A DNA stretch of 64,000 nt from Kluyveromyces lactis (Eukaryota > Ascomycota > Saccharomycetes > Saccharomycetales > Saccharomycetaceae): positions 248,001 through 312,000 of the forward strand of contig NC_006039.1 in the NCBI RefSeq assembly GCF_000002515.2, read 5' to 3'. The notes below the pieces were generated by a model. It saw only the letters and a list, made by a program, of their open reading frames with translations. It did no database searches and was not told the DNA's origin. Below are positions 29,789-37,400 of this stretch, piece by piece; within the stretch, counting starts at the first letter, position 1, and each line of letters begins with the position of its first letter. The position numbers and the translations under genes were made by a program.

Positions 29789-31804
29789 ATGTCTCGAGAG
29801 GAACAAACGTTGGAAAAATCTATTAAGAAAGCCTTAAGTGGTGGTGATGTTGCACCTAAACGTAAACATGTCCGTGCATGTATTGTTTATACATGGGATC
29901 ATAAATCTTCTAAAACGTTCTTCAATTTGTTGAAGTTGCAGCCTTATGCAACCGATGAACTACAATTGTTCAAAGCTTTGGTTCTCTTACATAAGGTATT
30001 ACAGGAAGGTCATCCTTCTGCATTGGTGGAGGGAATTAGAAATATAGACTGGATTGAATCGTTAAGTAGGATTTTTTCTGTTGATTCAGATGATGGTTCT
30101 AAATATGGGTCCTCAAGGATGCGTTATATAGGAGACGAGTATGCCAAAGCCATAGGTGAATATGTGTTTTTTCTAGTCGAGAAATTACAATTTCATAAGT
30201 CGCATAAAGGGTTTAATGGTATTTTTGAATATGAAGAGTATGTTTCTTTGGTTTCAGTGTCTGATCCTAACGAAGGTTACGAGACTGTTCTTGATTTAAT
30301 GAATCTTGAAGATGTTGCTGATAACTTGCAGAAATTGATCTTTGCGGGCATATCTAACAGAAAGAGTGGGTTTGGTAGTTTTTCATCTGGTTTAGATTGT
30401 AGAGGCGCCGTCTTAATTCCTTTGGTTAGTGAAACATATGGAATATTCAAGTTTGTTACGTCTATGATGAAAGCTTTGTATAAACAAATGGGTGATTATG
30501 ATGCTTTAAGTGGGTTGTTTGATAGGTATACCGAGCAATGTGCACGTTTAAATGAGTTTTATTTTGATTGTAATACTGTTCAACCTCTAAAAAACTTGAT
30601 TACAATCCCTACTTTGCCTTCGGACCCAATGTCTCGTATTATTGACGATGAAGATGATGCTGAAGTCAATGATGTTGTTTTTGAAAAAAGATCCAAATCT
30701 TCCGTCTCAAGTTTACCAAGCAGGACACCGACTCGTGAGAATTTACGTGATCCGTCTCCTGTTCATGAAGCTCCTCCTGTTGCACGTCCTGCTGAAGTTC
30801 GGTCGTTATCTCAGCCAGCAGCACCAGTTGTTCCTATTGCAACTGGCGTGGTGATGCCTGTTGTTACAGGGTACAGCCAACCACCGTTACAGGTTGTTCC
30901 TACTGGCGCCGAGTTTTGGTCTATTCCCTCGACTAGTGCACCGACCAGAAGTGTGGTTGCTTCGCATGATGATTTATTGATCGAGCAACAAAAGCAGCAG
31001 CAAATTCAACAGCAGCAGTATGCCTTACAATTGGAGCATCAGAAGCAGCTTCAGCTTCAACAAGAACAGCAAGCTTTACTTCAGCAACGTATTCAACAAC
31101 AGGAAATGGAAAAGGAAGCATTAATTCAGCAGAAAACGGCGTCTTTGCAAAATGACATTATGAGTTTTAAAAATCAGTACGAACGAGACCAAGTTATGTT
31201 AGAACAGTATGATAAACGTGTTCAGAAGTTAGAGTCTGAATTGGAATCAGTAAAAGAATTTAAAGAAAAGTATCAATCTCTTGCAAAGCTGTATTCACAG
31301 TTACGTCAAGAACATTTGAATATTTTAAAAAAAATGAAGAAAACGCAAGATGATCTTGCCGAAGCTGAATCTGAGGTGAAAAAGCTGAAGTCAAGCGCCT
31401 TGTCCAATGTTGGTATAAGAAATAATAATAAAGGAGAAAGTGAAAGAGAAGAAGCTAAAGACAGAAGCGGCATGATATTGAAAAGTCTAGTTGAATCGAG
31501 TATCAAATCGCTCCAGGATCCGATCGCCTCTCTTGATGTGTCAGACCTTGCCACCGATCTTTCCAATGCCTTCATCGATGGTGATATCAATACCATAGTC
31601 AATATTCTGCCCGAGTTTGTCTCACTACTGCTCCGCTGCCCACAGGAGATGCAGACCATAGCAGAAGACTTCTTGCGATGCTTATCCTCGGCAAAGCAGA
31701 CCGATTCCGTGATAAACGCCAACATTGCGTTCCAGGAAAAGCTTAAGAGGTTGGGTGAAATTAGACAATATAGTTACAGATATGGTGATAGTGATGAAGT
31801 ATAA
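29789..31804 (+). CDS. SLA2: endocytic adaptor Sla2 lacking the THATCH actin-binding domain
   Basis: Sla2/Hip1R proteins link clathrin-coated pits to actin. The N-terminal ANTH lipid-binding domain is intact (KRKHVRACIVYTWDHKSSKT; FEYEEYVSLVSVSDPNEGYE), about residues 1-270. A Pro-rich linker, a Gln-rich stretch from about 398 and a coiled coil to about 560 follow (KYQSLAKLYSQLRQEHLNIL). The THATCH (I/LWEQ, talin-type) module of roughly 250 residues is missing. The protein passes from the pre-THATCH segment VINANIAFQEKL directly to the family's terminal tail, RLGEIRQYSYRYGDSDE, with the join near 31742-31750. At 671 residues it is about 300 shorter than the S. cerevisiae protein (968). Residues coded by 31500-31740 use GC-rich codons unlike the rest. 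The start is the ATG at 29789 (MSREEQTLEKSIKKAL). Confidence 0.93.
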   Translation: MSREEQTLEKSIKKALSGGDVAPKRKHVRACIVYTWDHKSSKTFFNLLKLQPYATDELQLFKALVLLHKVLQEGHPSALVEGIRNIDWIESLSRIFSVDSDDGSKYGSSRMRYIGDEYAKAIGEYVFFLVEKLQFHKSHKGFNGIFEYEEYVSLVSVSDPNEGYETVLDLMNLEDVADNLQKLIFAGISNRKSGFGSFSSGLDCRGAVLIPLVSETYGIFKFVTSMMKALYKQMGDYDALSGLFDRYTEQCARLNEFYFDCNTVQPLKNLITIPTLPSDPMSRIIDDEDDAEVNDVVFEKRSKSSVSSLPSRTPTRENLRDPSPVHEAPPVARPAEVRSLSQPAAPVVPIATGVVMPVVTGYSQPPLQVVPTGAEFWSIPSTSAPTRSVVASHDDLLIEQQKQQQIQQQQYALQLEHQKQLQLQQEQQALLQQRIQQQEMEKEALIQQKTASLQNDIMSFKNQYERDQVMLEQYDKRVQKLESELESVKEFKEKYQSLAKLYSQLRQEHLNILKKMKKTQDDLAEAESEVKKLKSSALSNVGIRNNNKGESEREEAKDRSGMILKSLVESSIKSLQDPIASLDVSDLATDLSNAFIDGDINTIVNILPEFVSLLLRCPQEMQTIAEDFLRCLSSAKQTDSVINANIAFQEKLKRLGEIRQYSYRYGDSDEV

Positions 31805-31868
31805 GAAAGTTGTATAGGTAGAAATTAGCACTGTATATTGTCTAATTATCAAATAGACCCGAGCTATT
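31500..31868. other. putative Z-type shared repeat beside the MAT idiomorph
   Basis: In 31501-31740 GC content is 49% (117 of 240 by hand count) with C exceeding G. The preceding SLA2 DNA is near one-third GC with G well above C. The switch is abrupt at about 31500. I infer a segment maintained by gene conversion from silent cassettes, but no second copy lies in this window to prove it. Confidence 0.35.
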
Positions 31869-31879
31869 TTAGCTCGGGT
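31857..31879. terminator. 10-bp perfect hairpin between SLA2 and MATa1
   Basis: Inverted repeat ACCCGAGCTA/TAGCTCGGGT with a three-base loop, GC-rich in an AT-rich setting. It spans the last codons and the stop of MATa1 and sits 52 bp past the SLA2 stop. It could aid termination of the two convergent genes or mark the edge of the mating-type idiomorph; neither role is shown. Confidence 0.5.
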
Positions 31880-32555
31880 ATTTCTTTGATTTACGTTTAG
31901 TTCCTTTACCAGTAGTATGTTTTTTAGCTCTCATTCTCTTGTTAGTAAACCATATCCTAACTTGAGATGGTGTCAAATCAAGTTTCTGAGCGATGTATAA
32001 TCGCTCAGAGGTATTAGGACATTGTTTAACTTTGAAGATCTTTTCCAGTATTCCTCTGGATTCATGCTTGATGAAGGATCTTTTATATGTTGGGTAGCAA
32101 TTTTGAATTGGATTATCTGAATTTGTTGAAGAGATTTCTGATTTATCAGAAATATCTTCTGAGGTATCAGTACACTCGTGCTCTGTGTCGAATGACATGG
32201 GAGACTCATCTTTGACGTCAGAAATGTTTTCTATATCTGCATATCGGAGAATTGAATTGTTGAAATGCTGTTGCAGAGTTTCAATAATGCGAGTAGGGTC
32301 CAGCTGCAATTCTTGTAAGTAACAACTGTTAAGAATTGTTTCTAAACTCTTATCATATTGAAACTGTAGTTTTGTGAAGAAGGCGAAATTGGGATGATTT
32401 ACATCGATTTCCTTTGGCCATGACATAAAATAAGGTTTACTTGAAGGTGATTTATCACCTTCTAAGTTATAACCTTCTTTGAGTGCCAAAGCTCTGATCT
32501 CTTCGCAAAAGGAACTAAGCTTTGATTGTATGTCTGCCATATCATTGTCGCACAT
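31869..32555 (-). CDS. MATA1: mating-type homeodomain protein a1
   Basis: Homeodomain regulator of the a idiomorph; in diploids a1 pairs with alpha2 to repress haploid-specific genes. The homeodomain fills the C-terminal part of the 228 residues (YKRSFIKHESRGILEKIFKV near 160 to IWFTNKRMRAKK). Its recognition helix SQVRIWFTNKRMR matches S. cerevisiae a1 (QVRVWFINKRMR) and not alpha2, which has a WVSNRR-type helix. The N-terminal half is acidic and not recognisable. The start could be the ATG at 32555 or the one at 32540 (MADIQSKLSSF); a TTG at 32567 is ignored. I read it as one exon, although a1 genes in relatives often have introns. It is convergent with SLA2 and divergent from a2. Confidence 0.85.
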   Translation of the reverse strand: MCDNDMADIQSKLSSFCEEIRALALKEGYNLEGDKSPSSKPYFMSWPKEIDVNHPNFAFFTKLQFQYDKSLETILNSCYLQELQLDPTRIIETLQQHFNNSILRYADIENISDVKDESPMSFDTEHECTDTSEDISDKSEISSTNSDNPIQNCYPTYKRSFIKHESRGILEKIFKVKQCPNTSERLYIAQKLDLTPSQVRIWFTNKRMRAKKHTTGKGTKRKSKKYPS

Positions 32556-33409
32556 GACTCCGGTCAATGCTGAGGATTTAGGTTTGTGAGGCTATTCCTT
32601 GAGCATAGTTGACAACATGAGGGTATTTATTGGAATATCCATGTTTGGATTTTGTACCAAGAAAATGCTGTATCTAAAACAGGGACGTATCTATGTGGTA
32701 TATTTTCAGATATATGTCCTTAAGTTTATTTTTCCTTTGTTTGAAATGCAGACAAATTGACAAATGACATATTGGAATACATAAAACTCTTACACATCTG
32801 AAGGTGAATTCTGTATACGTCTGATTAAGATGGATATATTCACCATCAAATGGTGTGAATTGAATCTCAAGAAGGTAGTGAATTTAACATGAATTAACAC
32901 TTTTTACATAACACTTCTCTTTATTCTATCATCAAGTATCCAAAACTAAACATTTCGGTCACTAATAAAAACACCATGAATCATCTAAAACCATTCACAT
33001 TATAGGGATTTTAAACGAGAAATTTAGGTGAGCAATCGTTAATATTCAGGATAAAAACTACATAGTATAAAGAGCATAAATATTCACAAAAATTATGGAC
33101 CAGTAATTATTTACTATGTATCAATTCACCACCTAATCCAATTTCACCTAAACTGGTTTCAAACGACAGAATTAAATTCACTGAATTTTGATGTATACCT
33201 GAAACGTTAATGAAATCAGACCAACCATGTCTTCCTTTCCATGTCTTATCTTTTATATATGTCCTTCGATATATTGTCATTTTTTTTTGAGGTAATTTGA
33301 ATAAGAATACGAATAGACTTGTATATAATTAAGAGAATAATAGTAAAGTCAAACTGACACCCTACACTTCCACTTAAAAAAACGGACCACGAAAATCCAT
33401 CGACCAACC
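32556..33409. promoter_or_regulatory. MATa1/MATa2 divergent promoter region
   Basis: An 854-bp AT-rich spacer that should drive both idiomorph genes. It contains a small palindrome CACCATCAAATGGTG at 32841-32855. I found no HO-type recognition sequence and no clear a1-alpha2 operator. Confidence 0.5.
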
Positions 33410-34183
33410 ATGGCAAACTCAACACTAAGAAGAACAACTTTTTTCAAGTTAACGACAACTGAAGACGAAGATACAATTCCAAAATTGTTACAACCAAACA
33501 ATAATTCAGTAGCATTTCCAAACTTGAAAAGAACTGGAAAAGCATTTACAAACGACACTATCAAAGAAAATACAAAAAAATACACAAGACCGAGGAATCA
33601 ATTCGTACTGATGAGAACATTATTTAACAGACGTGTGAATAATCACATCTTACAATACTACAACAAGTCAAAATTGGAAAAGAAAATGTTTACCCTGACA
33701 TCAAAGATAACATCAGAACTTTGGAACGAATCCTCACCGGACCTTAAGAGCTATTTCTCGCTACTTGCTACCTTAGAAGAAAACTGGCACAAGTACACCC
33801 ACTACTGTTCATGGGATAGAAACTCAGCTCAAACACTAAGTATGGAACCAATCGAGCTCTCACAAGTGAGACCCCGACTAATATCAAGTTTGACTGTAGG
33901 TGCAGGTTCATCTGTCAGTACATATACTCTAAGAGAACTTTTACTAGTACGAAAGATCAAATCCAGGAAAAGGAAAACTACAACATTGACACAAGATTCA
34001 TCACCTACAACCAAATTCAAATACAAATTCAAGAAACAACCAAAGACAAAAATGAACTCAAATCTCAGCAAACTGAGATTTAAGTCCAAACAACCTCCGA
34101 CACCACCAGAAGAAAATAGCAATGTATTCAAGAAAAGATACACAAGCGAAAACCGAATCATCGAAGACTTGTTCCTAATGTGA
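33410..34183 (+). CDS. MATA2: mating-type HMG-box protein a2
   Basis: HMG-box activator of a-specific genes, the ancestral regulator kept at MATa in many yeasts but lost in Saccharomyces and its post-duplication relatives. The HMG box covers about residues 58-132: YTRPRNQFVLMRTLFN opens helix 1, and ITSELWNESSPDLKSYFSLL then LEENWHKYTHY form helices 2 and 3. The C-terminal half is basic (RKIKSRKRKTTT, KYKFKKQPKTK), fitting a DNA-binding protein. Length 257. The related alpha1 box is the main alternative; pairing with an a1-type homeodomain in the same locus favours a2. The coding strand is A- and C-rich, like the flank to its right. Confidence 0.75.
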   Translation: MANSTLRRTTFFKLTTTEDEDTIPKLLQPNNNSVAFPNLKRTGKAFTNDTIKENTKKYTRPRNQFVLMRTLFNRRVNNHILQYYNKSKLEKKMFTLTSKITSELWNESSPDLKSYFSLLATLEENWHKYTHYCSWDRNSAQTLSMEPIELSQVRPRLISSLTVGAGSSVSTYTLRELLLVRKIKSRKRKTTTLTQDSSPTTKFKYKFKKQPKTKMNSNLSKLRFKSKQPPTPPEENSNVFKKRYTSENRIIEDLFLM

Positions 34184-34435
34184 CGTGCGAATAAAATAAA
34201 TATTTTAAATATAAATAAAATATAATAAATAAAATATAATAAATATATAATCAAGGCAGTATCTCTCCGAACATCACAAACACAAACCCTTCTAGGTCAA
34301 AGTTATTGATGATTGATGGATCTTGAGATTGGACTGCACAGAGGGAATCGACTATCTTTAACCACACTGGAGAGTGAAGTTCACGGATTGTTATGATCCA
34401 CAATGGTACTAGCACATTGAGGTACTCTTTTACAA
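34184..34435. other. putative X-type shared repeat beside the MAT idiomorph
   Basis: Includes the a2-LAA1 spacer and the last ~185 bp of LAA1. In lines 34261-34440 C and G are nearly balanced on the + strand (37 and 34). Just beyond, C exceeds G threefold (83 to 27 in 34561-34860). By symmetry with 31500-31868 I infer a conversion-maintained repeat; the copies would lie elsewhere. Confidence 0.3.
34213..34240. repeat. two exact 14-bp tandem copies (AAATAAAATATAAT)
   Basis: Copies at 34213-34226 and 34227-34240, with a partial third, between the stops of MATa2 and LAA1. The AT-rich repeat could supply polyadenylation signals to both convergent genes. Confidence 0.7.
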
Positions 34436-37400
34436 ATTTCTCTAGTTCTTCATTTTTATTTTGATATGATTTACACTCAAGTATTCCCCATCCTTTTAAT
34501 ATACTATGTTTTACTTCTTGTTGTCTTTTAGTTAACTGAAATGTAGAACATCCAACTTTGATTTCAGTTTTATTACCAGCAATTTCTAACAACGATTCAA
34601 CTAACACATTAACAACACGATCATCATCAGAATACGGTACCAAACCACAACCAACAATTTCAGCACATACATCAATACCTTCACAAATAACTTTAGGATA
34701 ACTCGGTTTCATAAAAATAGGCAAAACAGCACCAGACAAAACAGCCGAATATTGTTCAAGCACAAACGACGATTCATCTTCCTTATCCACCATCTCGCCA
34801 TAAACATTTAAAATACACTTCAACAACCCCAACGCCGAAATCTGTAACCATGCAACTTCAGAAGAACAACAAAAAAAACAGACTTTAATTATAGCAGACA
34901 TTTCTGGCAACAACTCCAAAGCTTTTTTAGATCCCACCAACAATTTAACACATCCAGACATTAATTCAACAATAAACTGTCTACTGAAGGATCCCACACT
35001 TTCTTTAACAGCTGACTCTTGGAAACATCCAACACTAATATCTTGCTCTTCCTCAAACAAAAAATTATCATCCAAAAATATATGTTCCTCTCTACCACGA
35101 TAATACATTAAACTCATGTATTCAGCAAAACACATATCAAATAACCGGATAAGCACTTTAAAAACATTCACACTATTTTTAACTTGGAACATACACCACC
35201 CTTCAAGATAACTTCTTAACAATCTAGATTTCGGAAATACTAAAAGTGCTCCCCAACATAACTGACTTAAACTAGCATCAATATAAATATCATAAACCTG
35301 AAGCTTTGCCAATTCACATAAATATTGAACACTTACAGTAAAACTCTCACTTGAACAATAGCCAGCAGAACTTCGGTCATCATACAAAGCCAAATAACCA
35401 GAACCAACATTCTGCCTTAACAATGATAAAATGCGACTTTTAACAACATTCAACGACAACTTTAAGCAAAAGAATTCATTTAACTTAAAAAGCGAAAGAG
35501 TTTCACAGATCTTAAGTGAAGACGTTTGAACACCATCAAATGGTGAAAACTGTAACGCTAAAATAATACCCTTTAAAAGACTTCTCTTACTGTCGTCAAA
35601 ACCCAAAACACCAGGACCTAACATCGCCACCAATGCAGAGACAATAAAACAAATTACTATCCCAGGATTAAACTTCTGACAATAATTGTTACCAAAAGAC
35701 AAGGTACTGAATGGTCCATAATTATTACAAAACAAATTAACAGATATCAGCTCCAACAACTCCCCTGCCAAACGAATGTCACAAATATTATGCTTTTTCA
35801 ACAAAACAAACAAACATTTCAGGCCACTAACATTAATAACAGGATGAGGATCGCTAATGAACTTTTTTACAATATCTAACACAACAGCAAATTCACTACA
35901 TCCAGGATCCTCGTTCAAAATATTACAAATGATGAAAAGATTCAACCCACGAGATATAGGATTGACATCACTTACAATCCTCTGAATTGACACATTGATT
36001 AAACTTTTCGAAAACTTTTCATCTCCAGTACGTTTAACTGCAGCACAAACAAAACCAAAACAGCGTCCTTTCAAATCATATAAAATATCATCATCAGAAA
36101 AAGAACACTCGTCCAACACATTAATTATTAGCTCACCAATCGTACAATGTACTCCAAGCTTACACCTATCAACTTCTACTAATGCCATATACATAGCAAA
36201 AAGAACATTAGCCTTTACCACCGAATACTTGTGACGAGTATGGGAGTTAGTTAAAACATTTGAAATTAGAGTCTCTATCAAAGAACGCTGAACAGATTGA
36301 CTAGTAAAAGGAAAACAAAGAGAAAATAGTTCCAATGAAACGTCAATCAACGCAATAGAGTATGGGACAGGTGGAGATAAATTAAGAATAACATGATTAT
36401 AATCAAAAGACCTAGAAGTTACAACAGGTTTCTCCCATGCCTCCTCCAATAAACAAGGTTTGCTTGTTCCAAAAGACTGAACAGATTTTACGAAAGTAGA
36501 TACTCCATAGTCAGCACTTTCACTACAAGTTAACACATCAGAAAACCTACCGACGGCGGGAAAACGAGCAACTTCTTCGGCTTTTTGTGGAGCAGACACA
36601 TGCAAACAACCATCCTCGAAACAATTAACTGGGTTACTAAAGTTTTTCAAAGCCTGTAATAGAGCCGAGGTACTAACATCCTTATGAACATAAGGACAAA
36701 TAAGAAGAAAAACCTGATACATCCGATGTTCATAACGTGCCAAAAGTTCTTTCATGGAACCAGAAACAGCAGTCACAGAGTGTTTAAAATTAAGACATTT
36801 CGAAATTAAATAAAAAACCTGTTTAGAAAGTTCTTCATTCAAAACACTTGACCGTAAAAAGGATATCATACAAGACAAAGCATGGTTTCTAATTTCAATG
36901 TTCTTCATAAGTTCATCTTCGGTATGATAAACCGCCGAGTGAGTGAAAATGTTTCGCCAAAAAATAAACAATTGCGGAGAATGAGTTTTGATATACTTCT
37001 CGTCTTGGAAACACAAAGCTCCGGTCAATAGAATCCAACAAAGTAGTTCCTTTTCATATAGTACTTTTTTGGTACTCAGTGAGTTAGATTTTAAAGTACC
37101 AACTGCAAAAGCCGTTACTCGCATTATCAAATCGAATGAGACAAAGTCGGGATCACGAGAAGTAATGATAGAACTTATCAGAAGGCATATTCCGTGGTTT
37201 CCTGCAAAACTAAAACCCTTCTCGATCTGAAACTGAGAAGAAAGTTTCTCCAATAGCTCATCAACCACACCTGGAATTTTGTATGGCACGCTATGAAGAA
37301 ATAACTGCAAGCAATAGACAGAATTTATCCTTACAGTTAGATTTTCAACAGCACTTACTTTCAGAAGAGAAGCTTGAATCTTTTCTCCAAGCCCTCTGTC

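Noticed and set aside
31939-31948. TACTAAC branch site inside MATa1 on the minus strand
   Set aside because: The heptamer codes the conserved Thr-Asn of the homeodomain helix WFTNKRMR in the open frame, so splicing there would destroy the domain.
31869-32555. MATalpha2 as identity of the homeodomain gene
   Set aside because: The recognition helix reads IWFTNKRMR, like a1, not the WVSNRR type of alpha2, and the neighbouring gene has an HMG box rather than a clear alpha1 domain.
31800-34260. HO recognition site at MAT
   Set aside because: I found no sequence resembling the S. cerevisiae HO site (core CGCAACA), so the nuclease or mechanism cannot be named from the sequence.
32841-35545. Identical 15-mer CACCATCAAATGGTG at 32841 and 35531
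   Set aside because: A shared 15-mer is expected about by chance in 64 kb of AT-rich DNA, and the second copy lies within LAA1 coding sequence.
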